From positions 3,410,001 through 3,474,000 of the forward strand of contig NZ_CP101987.1 in assembly GCF_024508315.1 (NCBI RefSeq): a DNA stretch of 64,000 bases. The letters run 5' to 3'. Both the position numbers and the translations under genes were made by a program. This stretch comes from Cellulomonas xiejunii. GTDB lineage: Bacteria; Actinomycetota; Actinomycetes; Actinomycetales; Cellulomonadaceae. The notes under the pieces were generated by a model, which had not been told where the DNA came from, did not search any database, and worked only from the letters and a program-made list of their open reading frames with translations. Below, piece by piece: positions 18,156 to 27,009 of the stretch. The stretch's first letter is position 1. The number at the start of each line of letters is the position of its first letter.

Positions 18156-19076
18156 ATGGGACGCGTCGTGGTGGTGGGGTCCGTCAACGCGGACCTCGTC
18201 GTGCAGGTGGAGGTGCGCCCGCGACCGGGCGAGACCGTGCGGGGTGGCCCTCTGTCGGTCGGTCCCGGCGGGAAGGGCGCCAACCAGGCCGTCGCGGCCG
18301 CCGTCGTGGGTGCCGAGGTCGCACTCGTCGGCGCGGTGGGCGACGACGCCCACGCCGAGGTCGCGCTCACCGGCCTGCGGCGGGCCGGCGTCGACCTCAC
18401 GGAGGTCGCCGTGGCACCGGGCGCGACGGGCACGGCCGTCATCGTCGTCACCCCCGACGGGGAGAACGCGATCGTCGTCAGCCCCGGGGCCAACGGCACG
18501 GTGCAGCCCGAGCGCGCGGCCGACGCCGTCGACCGGGCGCCCGACGGGGCCGTGGTCGCGCTGCAGCTCGAGCTGCCCCCGGCGACCGTGGCGGCCGCCG
18601 TGCGGCAGGCCGCCGCCCGTGGGCTGCGTGTCGTCGTCAACGCGGCACCCGCGGCCACGCTCGACACGGCCGTGCTGGCGGCCTGCGACCCCCTGGTGGT
18701 CAACGCCTCCGAGGCGGCCGTGCTGCTCGGGCTCGACACCGTCGACGACCCCGCCGCAGCGGCACGCGCGCTGCTCGCGCTCGGACCGCGCTCCGTGGTC
18801 ATGACCCTCGGGGCGCAGGGTGCCGTCCACGCCACGCAGGGCTCGGAGGAGGTCCGGGGCGTCACGCCGCCGCGCGTGGACGCCGTCGACACCACCGGCG
18901 CCGGGGACGCGTTCGTCGGCGCGCTGTGCGCGGCCCTGGCGGACGGGCGCGACCTGCACGATGCTGTCGACCTGGCCACCCTGGTCGGCACGCTCGCCGT
19001 GCGGCGGGCGGGCGCGCAGGCGTCCTACCCGGACGCGACCGAGATCGAGGAGGCCCGCCGTGCCCGTCGCGCCTGA
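18156..19076 (+). CDS. rbsK: Ribokinase, PfkB family
   Basis: 306 residues from ATG 18156, behind GGAGAGG. Landmarks: MGRVVVVGSVNADLVV at the N-terminus, GGKGANQAVAAA (PfkB signature 1, sugar-binding), and DTTGAGDAFVGAL near residue 245-257 (signature 2 with the catalytic Asp and anion hole). Phosphorylates D-ribose or a related sugar in the cytoplasm. Divergent from the uptake operon and overlapping the regulator gene by 17 nt, so kinase and repressor are co-transcribed. Confidence 0.92.
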   Translation: MGRVVVVGSVNADLVVQVEVRPRPGETVRGGPLSVGPGGKGANQAVAAAVVGAEVALVGAVGDDAHAEVALTGLRRAGVDLTEVAVAPGATGTAVIVVTPDGENAIVVSPGANGTVQPERAADAVDRAPDGAVVALQLELPPATVAAAVRQAAARGLRVVVNAAPAATLDTAVLAACDPLVVNASEAAVLLGLDTVDDPAAAARALLALGPRSVVMTLGAQGAVHATQGSEEVRGVTPPRVDAVDTTGAGDAFVGALCAALADGRDLHDAVDLATLVGTLAVRRAGAQASYPDATEIEEARRARRA

Positions 19077-20142
19077 CCCGGGCGACTCGACACCCGCCGA
19101 CGACGACGCGCCGCCGGGCAACGACCTCAAGCACCGCCCCGAGGGACGCCAGTGGCGCATGCGGGACGTCGCCAAGCTGGCGGGCGTGTCGCACCAGACC
19201 GTCTCGCGCGTCGTCAACACACCCGACCTCGTCCGGCCCGAGACCCGCGAGCGGGTCCTGGCCGCCATCGCGGCCCTCGACTACCGGCCGTCGTCCGCGG
19301 CGCGCGCGCTGTCCATCCGCAAGTCCAGCACCATCGGCGTCGTGGACTCGGGCTCGGCCGTCCCCGGGCAGGCCCACATGCTCAGCGCGGTCGAGCGCGC
19401 CGCGCGCGGCCGCGGCTTCGCCACGCACGTGACGACCGTCAACGGCGAGGGCGAGGAGGCCGTGCGCGACGCGCTGCACCAGCTCGTGCGCGACGACGTC
19501 GAGGGCATCGTCGTCATGGGCAACACCGCCCAGCTCGCCCACGCCGCGGATGTCGTCGGCGCCACCGTGCCGGTCGCCATGGTGTCCGCGCCGCGCGCCT
19601 GGCGCTCGCCCGTCATCCACGTGGGCGTCGACTCCGTCGCCGCGGCACGCACGGCCACGCGCCACCTGCTCGACCAGGGCTGCACCCGCATCGCGCACGT
19701 TCCCGGGCCCGCCGGCTGGCTCGACGCCGAGGGGCGCGCCCAGGGCTGGCGCGAGGCCCTCACCGCCGCGGGGCACGTCCCCTCGCTCGTCTACCCGGGC
19801 GACTGGTCGCCCGAGTCGGGGTACGAGGCAGGGCGGCGCATCGTTGCCTCCGGCGAGGCCGACGGCGTCTTCGTCGGCAACGACCACATGGCGCTCGGGC
19901 TCCTGTGGGCGTTCGCCGAGCAGGGGGTCCGCGTGCCCGACGACGTGGCGGTCGTCGGCTTCGACGACCTCGTGGGCTCCGCGGTGTTCACGCCCCCGCT
20001 GACGACGATGCGCCAGCCGTTCGACGCGATCGGCACGGAGAGCATCGCGCAGCTCATCGCGATGATCGAGGGCCGCGGCGCGCAGGACGTCGTGCTCGAC
20101 GCCGAGCTGGTGGTGCGGCGCAGCAGCCTGCGCAACGGCTGA
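19060..20142 (+). CDS. LacI-family transcriptional regulator of the ribose-type locus
   Basis: 360 residues from GTG 19060, chosen for the GAGGAGG six bases upstream; a proline- and aspartate-rich tail of about 33 residues precedes the HTH (MRDVAKLAGVSHQTVSRVV, about 34-52, with hinge ALDYRPSSAARAL). The rest is a periplasmic-binding-like sensor domain (HVGVDSVAAARTATRHLLDQG; ending VVGFDDLVGSAVFTPPLTTM). An internal ATG at 19159 would remove the tail and is an alternative. It probably represses the divergent rbs promoters through the GTTACCGGTAAC dyads, released by the sugar or its phosphate. Confidence 0.88.
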   Translation: MPVAPDPGDSTPADDDAPPGNDLKHRPEGRQWRMRDVAKLAGVSHQTVSRVVNTPDLVRPETRERVLAAIAALDYRPSSAARALSIRKSSTIGVVDSGSAVPGQAHMLSAVERAARGRGFATHVTTVNGEGEEAVRDALHQLVRDDVEGIVVMGNTAQLAHAADVVGATVPVAMVSAPRAWRSPVIHVGVDSVAAARTATRHLLDQGCTRIAHVPGPAGWLDAEGRAQGWREALTAAGHVPSLVYPGDWSPESGYEAGRRIVASGEADGVFVGNDHMALGLLWAFAEQGVRVPDDVAVVGFDDLVGSAVFTPPLTTMRQPFDAIGTESIAQLIAMIEGRGAQDVVLDAELVVRRSSLRNG

Positions 20143-20179
20143 GCGCGCGCGACCCGCTCCCGCGCGGCCGGGACGCACT

Positions 20180-20224
20180 TGCGCAGCAACTACCGAAGGC
20201 ACCAGGCCTCGCGCCGCCTAGCCT
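20180..20224 (+). promoter_or_regulatory. eCIS-regulon promoter, copy 1
   Basis: TACCGA (20191-20196), preceded after 5 nt by the weak left arm TGCGCA (20180-20185) and followed after 22 nt by the -10-like TAGCCT (20219-20224). The start codon of the lipoprotein gene is 44 nt further. It is one of four similar elements in the injection-system locus; this one has the poorest left arm. Confidence 0.5.
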
Positions 20225-20267
20225 GCAGGAGCCGCCGACGTGCGCGGCGACGAGCACGGAGGTGGGC

Positions 20268-20744
20268 GTGGACAGGCGGGCGGGTGCGCACGGCGCTGCG
20301 GTCGTGGCGGGTGCGGCGGGCGTGCTGACGCTGCTGACCGGCTGCGCCTGGTTCGGCGACGACGGGACGGACAGCACCCAGGTGCTGGAGCTGTCCGTGG
20401 GCGACTGCGTGGTCACACCCGACGAGGTGCAGGCCGAGCTGACCGACGTCACCACCGTCGCGTGCGGCACCGCCCACCAGATGGAGGTGTACGCCCTGGT
20501 CCCCGACGCCCTGGACGGCCCCGAGACCTACCCGGGCGCCGACGCGCTGGCCGCCTTCGCCGACGGCGCGTGCGCCGAGCGGTTCGCGGACTACGTCGGC
20601 GTCGACTACCGCGACTCCGACCTCTTCTTCACGTACCTGCTGCCGTCCACGCGCGGCTGGTCGGAGGGCGACACGACCGTGACGTGCCTCGCCACGACGA
20701 CGGGCCAGCCGCTGACGGCGTCCGTCGCCGGCTCGGAGCGCTGA
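20268..20744 (+). CDS. Septum-formation-domain lipoprotein
   Basis: 158 residues from the GTG at 20268, behind ggagg (20258-20262); a GTG two codons earlier overlaps the ribosome site. Lipoprotein signal with LLTGC (Cys26). The mature part fits the 'septum formation' Pfam family of actinobacteria: SVGDCVV, VACGTAHQMEVYALV, CAERFADYVGVDY and STRGWSEGDTTVTCL, with paired cysteines likely forming disulfides outside the membrane. Function of the family is not known. It is followed after 3 nt by the PAAR-like spike gene, and the shared promoter element ties it to the injection system, which is unusual for this family. Confidence 0.75.
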   Translation: MDRRAGAHGAAVVAGAAGVLTLLTGCAWFGDDGTDSTQVLELSVGDCVVTPDEVQAELTDVTTVACGTAHQMEVYALVPDALDGPETYPGADALAAFADGACAERFADYVGVDYRDSDLFFTYLLPSTRGWSEGDTTVTCLATTTGQPLTASVAGSER

Positions 20745-20747
20745 GGC

Positions 20748-21137
20748 GTGCCGCTGCCCGTGACGACGTCCGCGACGGTCGCCTGCACGTTCGGCACCGC
20801 GCCGGCCACCCTCGTCGCGCTGCCCACGCCGCGCGTCCTCGTCGAGGGACGTCCCGTCGCGACCGTCACGGACGCGGCCCCGCTGGTGAACGTCGCGACG
20901 TTCGCGATGTGCACGTCCTTGGCGAACCCGCAGGTCGCGGCCGCCACGGCCGCCGCCCTGGGGGTGCTGACGCCCATGCCGTGCGTGCCCGCGACCACGG
21001 GCACGTGGACGCCGACGGCGCCCCGCACGGTCGTGGGCGGGCGCCCCGTCCTCGCGCAGGGCGCCGTGTGCATGTGCGCGTTCGGCGGTGTCGTGCAGGT
21101 CGTCGTGCCGGGCCCGGTCCGCACGACCGTCGCCTGA
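20748..21137 (+). CDS. DUF4280 PAAR-like spike-tip protein of eCIS
   Basis: 129 residues starting at GTG 20748, 3 nt after the previous stop. Repeated short beta segments with cysteines and glycines (TTSATVACTFGTAPATLV, MCTSLANPQ, MPCVPATTGTWTP, QGAVCMCAFGG) match DUF4280, the PAAR-like family that caps the VgrG spike in contractile systems. Conserved Cys residues probably bind a metal at the tip, as in PAAR proteins. It is physically separated from the spike gene by 20 kb but lies in the same locus. Convergent with the next gene with only 13 nt between them and no visible terminator. Confidence 0.8.
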   Translation: MPLPVTTSATVACTFGTAPATLVALPTPRVLVEGRPVATVTDAAPLVNVATFAMCTSLANPQVAAATAAALGVLTPMPCVPATTGTWTPTAPRTVVGGRPVLAQGAVCMCAFGGVVQVVVPGPVRTTVA

Positions 21138-21150
21138 CACGTCGCACCGG

Positions 21151-21681
21151 TCAGTCGCCCTCGAGCGCCTCGACCTGCAGGACCAGCGCGTCGAGGTCCG
21201 CGGTGCGGACGTCGTGCGCGGCCTCCGACGGCGTCCGGGTGCCTGCGACGACGTCCTCGACCGCGTCGAGCACGCGCTCGACCGTCGACTCGACGTCCTC
21301 GACCACCGCCAGCAGCAGCGCCCCGAGCACGTCGGGGTGCAGCACGGGCCGGCCGTCCGGCACGGGCACGAGCGGGCCCAGCGCGAGGGCTCCGCGCACC
21401 AGGACCGTCCCGGCCGGGGACCCGGCCTCGACGGACGTCGTGAACAGGTCGGTCGTCAGGGACGCCGCCAGCAGCGTGACGTCGGCCGCCCGCTCCGGCG
21501 GCACGTCGACCGGCACGCGGCCGTAGCAGGTGACCGTCCCGGCGTCCTCGCGCACGAGCACCAGCACCGGCTCACCGCCGGGCAGCTGCGACGCGAGGTC
21601 GAGCGTCCCGGCGCCCGCGTCCACCTGCAGGGGCCGGGCGGGGGCGAGCGCGTCGGCGACAGCCGCGAGCAGCGGCCTCAC
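21151..21681 (-). CDS. YbjN-like (type III chaperone fold) protein, putative partner of the DUF4157 protein
   Basis: 176 residues, acidic, from GTG 21681 overlapping the stop of the large DUF4157 gene (GTGA). Pattern of GTVTCYGRVPVDVPPERAAD, a middle TTDLFTTSVEAG and a C-terminal long helix LLLAVVEDVESTVERVLDAV resembles YbjN-family proteins, which share the fold of type III secretion chaperones. No catalytic residues are evident. The tight coupling to a candidate cargo suggests a chaperone or adaptor that keeps the cargo soluble or brings it to the particle; this is inference from context and size. It could also be a structural accessory protein. Confidence 0.5.
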   Translation of the reverse strand: MRPLLAAVADALAPARPLQVDAGAGTLDLASQLPGGEPVLVLVREDAGTVTCYGRVPVDVPPERAADVTLLAASLTTDLFTTSVEAGSPAGTVLVRGALALGPLVPVPDGRPVLHPDVLGALLLAVVEDVESTVERVLDAVEDVVAGTRTPSEAAHDVRTADLDALVLQVEALEGD

Positions 21682-24600
21682 GCCGTCGCCCCCGCGGCCT
21701 CGGTGAGCTTGCGCTGCAGGAGCTCGAGGAGCACGTCGACCATCTCCGGGGAGTTGCGCTGCGGGCGGGCGGCGAGCTCGGCCTCGATGTCCTGCGTCGT
21801 GATCGCGTCGATGAAGGCCGCGAACTGCGGCGGCGTCGCGTCGACGGGCAGCTCGTGCGTCCCGACGACGAGCGTCGCGGACGCCCCGCCCGTCCCCTGG
21901 GCACCGAGCACCGCCGTCATCCGCTCCTTGCGAGACACGTGCTCCTCGCCCTTGAGCGTCTGGCGCACGCGCCAGAAGAGCCCGCGGTCGTCGCGTGCCT
22001 TGCCACCGTTGGCCTCGGCCCCGGCCCGGGCGGTGTTGCGGTCCCCGGCCAGGCCCTCGGTGCGCCGCCAGCGGTCCATCAGACCACCCGCGGTGCCGCC
22101 GACGGCGCCGATCGCGTCCTCGAACGCTGCGCGCGTGCGCTCGAACACGGTCTGCGGGTCGGCGCCCACGCCCATGGACTCGAGCACCGCCTCGCGGATC
22201 AGCGCGAGCGCGCCGTCGTCCGTCGTCAGCTGCTCGTTCTCCGCACCCGACAGGTCGGTCGGCGACGAGCGCTGCCGGCGCGGGTCGTGCGCCACCACCG
22301 CACGCGGCTTGATGCGGTCGAGCAGCGCACGTCCGACAGGGCGCCCGTGCACGCGGTAGTTGGCGAGGAACGCCTCGGCGGTCGGGTCGCCCGCGGCGGC
22401 CCGCAGGACGATGCCGTCGACAGCGGCCTTGGGGTGGCGGCGCAGCTCGTGCTCGGCACCGCCCTCGAGGTGCTGCACGGCGGACTCGCGCTCGGCCGTC
22501 TGCGCCTGCACGACGAACACCTCGTCGGCGATGAAGTGCCCGAGCGAGTGCACGTTGTCCACGACGGACTTCACGCCCTTGATCGCCGCGGGGATGCCGA
22601 ACCCGCCGCCGGACGCGACCTGCCCGATGGACAGCCCGAGGTCGACCACCGACGAGCCCAGCGCCCACGTCGTGCTCTCGAGGTTCTTCGTGTGGCTGCG
22701 CGACACGTTCATCAGTGGCCACACCATGACGTTCGCGTTCTTGCCCGTGCGGTTGGCGCGCGCCTCGAACATCGCGGTGTCGGTCTCGTGCTGGCGCATG
22801 CCGGCGACGGCCACGTCGGTGACGGCCTTGACCATGGCGAGGGCCGACGCGGCGATGTCCAGGCCCGGGACGACCTTGGCGACGCCACCGGCGACACCGG
22901 AGTCGATGAGCTTGGCGAGGTTCGCGGTCGACTTCGCCGCGGACACCAGACCGTCGACGGCCGACGCACCCGACTTCGTGGCCTTCATCGCCGCGTACGG
23001 GTCCTTCTCCTTCCACGCGTCGCGCACCGAGCGCGCCGTCGCGAAGGCCTCCCGGACCGCGGTGAGCAGGCCGCCGAGCATGCCCGTGACCGTCGAGATG
23101 CCCTCCTTGGCCTGCCCGCCGGCCGTCTTCAGCGGGTCGTCGGCGAGCTTGTCGTACGCGTCGTCGGACTTCACGCCCTTGGCCTTGCGCCACTTGGCGC
23201 GGGAGATCGCGTCGACGGCGCCGCCGTCGAGGGCCTCCGGGATGTCGAGGCCCGACCCGCCGGGCGCCTTCTTCAGGTCCGGCGTGTACTTGTCGGCGAT
23301 CTTGCCGCCGACGGCAGCGACGCCCGACAGTGCAGCCCCGCCCGCGGACCCGACGGACCCCATGGTCCCGTCCATCCTGTCCAGCGTCGCCAGGTTGGCC
23401 GCGACGCCCTGCGTCTGGCGCTCACGACGGGCCGCCAGGACGGGCGCGCGCTGCTCGGCGAGCGCCCACGCCTCACGGTCCACGGCCGAGTTGCGCACGG
23501 GCAGCTTGCCCGCGACCTTCGGCGTCAGGGACCCGCGGACCTGCTGGGCGGCCTTGTCGCGCGCGAGCTCGGGGTGCAGCTCCGGTTCGGCCTGCTGGAC
23601 CTGGTGCAGGGCGGTGACCATGCGGTCGTACACGTCCTCGATCTCCCGCGGCATGATGCGCGACTCGGCGAGCTCCTCCTCCTCGGCCTCCATCGCCGCG
23701 GCGTGCGCGCCCTCGACCTGGCGCGCGTCGCGGACCTGCAGCATGAGCCGCTCGGCGGCGGTCTCCCGCGCCGGTCGCACCGACTCCAGGGAGACGAACT
23801 TGCCGTGCCACGTCGCGTCGTACGCGCCCTGCGCGGCCTGCTCGGGCGTCGCCCCCGGGACGGCGAGCAGCTTGCGGTACGTGCGCACCTCGTACGCGAG
23901 AGCCTTGTCGAACCTGGCCCACATCACGTCCATGCGGTCACCGGCAGTGACCGACGTGAGGCCGTCGTCGTCGTGCACCATGCTCGACAGGTCGGCGCGC
24001 CCCTGCTCGCCCTTGGCGCGGTCCTGCGCGAGCGCGGCCAGCTCCGCCTTCTCGGCGACCTTGCTGTCCTTGACCTTCTGGGCCTTGACGTCCTTCGCGG
24101 ACGGGGCCGCGGACCCGCTGCCGAACAGCTTCTTGAACGGGTTGGAGAACCGGCGCACGGCCCGCGACCCGGTCTCCTGCACGACGTGCGCGATCTCGTG
24201 GGCGAGCACCTTCTCCCCCACCGCATCGTGCGGGGCGAACCGGCCGTTGCCGAAGAAGATGTCGTCGCCGGTCGTGAACGCCTCGGCGGACATCGCGCGC
24301 GACAGCCGCCCGGCCTCGGGTCCGGTGTGCACCCGCACGTGACCCAGGTCCGTGCCGAACGCCTGCTCCATGCGGCGCCGCACGGGCCCGGGCAGCCCGG
24401 TGCCGCCGGAGCGCGCGGCCTCGACCTTCGAGGTCACGTCGGCGTCCAGCGCCCCGCCGTCGGCGCCCACGACGCCCGCGGCGCCGTCGAAGGAGCGGCG
24501 CAGGTGCCCGCAGCCGGGCGTGTGCCGGTGCGGGTCCGCACCGTCCAGGCGCGCCAGCGCGGCGTCGGCCAGGGCGTCGGCGGCGTGCTCCGCGTGGTCG

Positions 24601-24734
24601 TCGGCGGCACCGACCGTCAGCGTGGCGGCCGCAGGACGCAGCACCTCGGGCGCGGCCGGTGCGGCGGTCTGCGGGCCGGCTGCGGCCGGCGCGGCCGCTG
24701 TCGGCACGGGGACGCGCGCGTGGTGTGAGCTCAT
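21678..24734 (-). CDS. eCIS core-domain (DUF4157) protein, large putative cargo/effector
   Basis: 1018 residues from ATG 24734 (GGAGG 5 nt upstream). Residues 1-100 are A/P/D-rich and disordered. About 110-190 is the DUF4157 'eCIS core' domain: LPGPVRRRMEQAFGTDLGHV, VRVHTGPEAGRLS and the metallopeptidase-like motif HEIAHVVQE (His near 178). The remaining 800 residues are mostly helical with charged segments and two weakly hydrophobic alanine/valine/glycine-rich stretches (about 600-640 and 690-740), which could insert in a membrane. DUF4157 proteins are markers of eCIS loci and are often fused to toxins. This one carries no toxin domain I recognise. Followed by the coupled YbjN-like gene; has its own regulon-type promoter at 24788-24833. 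Confidence 0.8.
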   Translation of the reverse strand: MSSHHARVPVPTAAAPAAAGPQTAAPAAPEVLRPAAATLTVGAADDHAEHAADALADAALARLDGADPHRHTPGCGHLRRSFDGAAGVVGADGGALDADVTSKVEAARSGGTGLPGPVRRRMEQAFGTDLGHVRVHTGPEAGRLSRAMSAEAFTTGDDIFFGNGRFAPHDAVGEKVLAHEIAHVVQETGSRAVRRFSNPFKKLFGSGSAAPSAKDVKAQKVKDSKVAEKAELAALAQDRAKGEQGRADLSSMVHDDDGLTSVTAGDRMDVMWARFDKALAYEVRTYRKLLAVPGATPEQAAQGAYDATWHGKFVSLESVRPARETAAERLMLQVRDARQVEGAHAAAMEAEEEELAESRIMPREIEDVYDRMVTALHQVQQAEPELHPELARDKAAQQVRGSLTPKVAGKLPVRNSAVDREAWALAEQRAPVLAARRERQTQGVAANLATLDRMDGTMGSVGSAGGAALSGVAAVGGKIADKYTPDLKKAPGGSGLDIPEALDGGAVDAISRAKWRKAKGVKSDDAYDKLADDPLKTAGGQAKEGISTVTGMLGGLLTAVREAFATARSVRDAWKEKDPYAAMKATKSGASAVDGLVSAAKSTANLAKLIDSGVAGGVAKVVPGLDIAASALAMVKAVTDVAVAGMRQHETDTAMFEARANRTGKNANVMVWPLMNVSRSHTKNLESTTWALGSSVVDLGLSIGQVASGGGFGIPAAIKGVKSVVDNVHSLGHFIADEVFVVQAQTAERESAVQHLEGGAEHELRRHPKAAVDGIVLRAAAGDPTAEAFLANYRVHGRPVGRALLDRIKPRAVVAHDPRRQRSSPTDLSGAENEQLTTDDGALALIREAVLESMGVGADPQTVFERTRAAFEDAIGAVGGTAGGLMDRWRRTEGLAGDRNTARAGAEANGGKARDDRGLFWRVRQTLKGEEHVSRKERMTAVLGAQGTGGASATLVVGTHELPVDATPPQFAAFIDAITTQDIEAELAARPQRNSPEMVDVLLELLQRKLTEAAGATA

Positions 24735-24787
24735 CGGGGCCTCCGGTGACGGTGCGCGGACGGGGTGGGCACGGGGGTGCCCGCGCC

Positions 24788-24833
24788 CAGCCTCACCGGG
24801 GGCGCACCTGCGCACATCGGTAAGCACTACGCA
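24788..24833 (-). promoter_or_regulatory. eCIS-regulon promoter, copy 2
   Basis: Minus strand: TGCGTA (24833-24828), 5 nt, TACCGA (24822-24817), then GAGGCT (24794-24789) at 22 nt spacing, in the 113-nt gap before the DUF4157 gene. The TTACCGATG core is identical to copies 3 and 4, but the left arm and -10 are weaker. Confidence 0.45.
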
Positions 24834-24847
24834 TGTTCGTGCGCAGC

Positions 24848-26761
24848 TCACCACCGCGGGTCGGTCAGCCGCCGTCCCAGCTTGGCGACCTCGCGCAGCG
24901 TCGCGGCGCGCACGTGCCGCATGCCCAGGGGCGCGCGTGCGGCGACGGCGTCGTAGGTCGCCGCGAGCACGACGTTGCGGATGTCGCCGCCGCACACCTC
25001 GACGCTCTCGGCCAGGAGGTCCAGGTCGACCGGGTCGTCCGGGTCGGTGCCGGGCAGCTGCGCGAGGTGGTGCGACCACAGGGCCCGGCGCGTCGGCACG
25101 TCGGGGTCGGGGAAGTGCACCATGAAGTGCAGGCGCCGGGCGAAGGCCGGGTCGAGGTTGCCGCGCAGGTTCGTCGCCAGGATCGTCAGGCCCTCGGCGG
25201 CCTCCATGCGCTGCAGCAGGTACGCGACCTCCTGGTTGGCGTACCGGTCCTTGGCGTCGGTGACCGCGGACCGTGAGCCGAACAGTGCGTCCGCCTCGTC
25301 GAAGAACAGCACGGCGTTGAGCGACTCGGCCTGCCCGAACACGCGCTCGAGGTTCTTCTCCGTCTCCCCGATGTACTTGTCGACGACCGCCGACAGGTCC
25401 ACCTGGAACAGGTCCATGCCGAGCGTGTCGGCCACGACGTGCGCGGCGAGGGTCTTGCCGGTGCCGGGGCTGCCGGAGAACAGCGCGCTGATGCCGGTGC
25501 CCTTGCCGCCCTTGCCGTGCAGGTCCCCCAGCGCGAGCACGTCGTCGCGGTGCCGCGCCCACGCCACGAGCCGCTCGACCTCGAGGCGCGTGTGGTCGGG
25601 CAGCACGAGGTCGTCGAGGGTCGCGGCCGTGCCCTGCGTCCGCACGCGCGAGCCGGCGACCCCGCCGAGGCGGCGGGCGGTGCGGCGCACGTCGTCGACG
25701 TCGACGCCGCGCTCCTCGCGGGCGGCGTCGGCGCGCGCCCGCCGGCCGACCTTGACGATCTCCTCGGGGGTCATGCGCAGCGACACGACGTCCGGCGTCG
25801 CGACGTCCGGGCCGGTCATGACGGCCCACCGCTCGGCGCGCTGCGCGAGGGTCAGGCGCCCGGCGGTGACGGTCGGGGGCAGCGACGGCGCCCAGCGGGG
25901 GTCCCACACGGTGGCGCCCACGGCCACCACGGGCACGGCGCCGTCGGCGACGAGCCGCACGAGGTCCGGCCCGGCGAGGTGCGCCCCGGCGAGGACCAGG
26001 ACGCTGCGGCCCAGCACCGCCTCGAGCTGCGCCGCCCGCACGGCCTCGTGCAGCGTCGCGGTGTCCGGCCCCTCGGCCCCGGCGGGGAAGGGCAGGCGCG
26101 TCAGGTCGACGACGACGCACGCGACGTCGAGCTCGCGGCACGCGGCCACCGCCAGGCCCGTGCCCGCCGCGCCGACGGGTGCGTGCACCCACACCAGCGG
26201 CTCGTCGGCCGCGAGCGCCGCCGCGACGTCCGCGTACCCGGCGACGTCGGCGGGCACGGCCTCGGCCAGCAGCGGGCGGACCTCGGCGGCGGCGTCCGAT
26301 CGCCCCAGCAGGTGCGCGACGACCCGGGGACGCAGACCGACGCGCGTGGTCGCGAACGTCGCACCGGCCACGAGCCGCAGCAGACCGGCCCGCCGCAGGG
26401 GACCGCCGGGCGCCAGGCGCGCGTGCGCCACCGGGTCGACGACGGACGCACCGGCCAGCTCGAGCGCGAGCGCGAGCGTCGGCAGGCCCGCGGCGCCGTC
26501 ACCGGCGAGCAGCCCGCACAGCAGGTGCGCGACGGGGTGCGTCTCGGCGAGCAGCGCGACCGCGACGACCTGCCGGTCCGACGGGGCCAGGGCGCACGCG
26601 TCCGCGAGGTCGTCGAGGGCCGGTCCGAGGGCGTCGAGGCCCGGCGCGTCGCTCGTCAGCGCGTCGAGCGCGGCCCGGGCCGCCGGCGCGTCGGCCCACG
26701 CCGCACCGCGTCGTCCGACCGCTGCCTCGAACGCCCGCGTCGTCGACGACGTGCCACTCAC
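24848..26761 (-). CDS. AAA+ ATPase of the contractile injection system
   Basis: 637 residues from GTG 26761 behind GGGGGAG. The N-terminal 400 residues are alanine-rich, helical and contain a degenerate nucleotide-binding-like region; the AAA+ module follows with Walker A GSPGTGKTLAAHV (about 427), Walker B VLFFDEADALFG (about 487), and sensor 1 ILATNLRGNLDPAFARR (about 537). ATPases of this kind are encoded in nearly all eCIS loci and are thought to help assembly or cargo loading rather than sheath disassembly. It is transcribed away from the DUF4255 gene. No clear promoter is visible in the 248-nt divergent gap except the dyad, which belongs to the plus strand. Confidence 0.88.
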   Translation of the reverse strand: MSGTSSTTRAFEAAVGRRGAAWADAPAARAALDALTSDAPGLDALGPALDDLADACALAPSDRQVVAVALLAETHPVAHLLCGLLAGDGAAGLPTLALALELAGASVVDPVAHARLAPGGPLRRAGLLRLVAGATFATTRVGLRPRVVAHLLGRSDAAAEVRPLLAEAVPADVAGYADVAAALAADEPLVWVHAPVGAAGTGLAVAACRELDVACVVVDLTRLPFPAGAEGPDTATLHEAVRAAQLEAVLGRSVLVLAGAHLAGPDLVRLVADGAVPVVAVGATVWDPRWAPSLPPTVTAGRLTLAQRAERWAVMTGPDVATPDVVSLRMTPEEIVKVGRRARADAAREERGVDVDDVRRTARRLGGVAGSRVRTQGTAATLDDLVLPDHTRLEVERLVAWARHRDDVLALGDLHGKGGKGTGISALFSGSPGTGKTLAAHVVADTLGMDLFQVDLSAVVDKYIGETEKNLERVFGQAESLNAVLFFDEADALFGSRSAVTDAKDRYANQEVAYLLQRMEAAEGLTILATNLRGNLDPAFARRLHFMVHFPDPDVPTRRALWSHHLAQLPGTDPDDPVDLDLLAESVEVCGGDIRNVVLAATYDAVAARAPLGMRHVRAATLREVAKLGRRLTDPRW

Positions 26762-26873
26762 CGCACTCCCCCACCTCCGCCGAGGTCGTGCCCGGCCCGC
26801 ACGCGGTCGGTCCGCGCGCACTTCGGCACCCTGGCACCCCGCACGACGGCCCGTCGAGCCCGCGGCGGAAGGT

Positions 26874-26919
26874 TCGGTAGCGATTACCGATGCCGTCCGC
26901 GCGGGGTCGTCCGTAGCGT
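26874..26919 (+). promoter_or_regulatory. eCIS-regulon promoter, copy 3
   Basis: Perfect 6-bp arms TCGGTA (26874-26879) and TACCGA (26885-26890) around GCGAT, then 23 nt to TAGCGT (26914-26919). The 18-mer cggtagcgattaccgatg also occurs, in reverse orientation, at 50282-50299-type position before the sheath operon. Drives DUF4255 and the three stalk proteins. Confidence 0.65.
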
Positions 26920-27009
26920 GGGGCCACCCGACGGCAGGTCTCGCAGCACTCTCCTGCGCGCCGGCACCGGACGGGCGTGTCCGTGTTCCGCAGCCCGTCG
27001 GGAGGTGCC

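Noticed and set aside
24735..26192. Extension of the DUF4157 frame upstream to 26192
   Set aside because: It runs antisense-free but in the wrong frame across the AAA+ gene on the same strand; the ATG at 24734 has a good ribosome site and the gap contains a promoter element.
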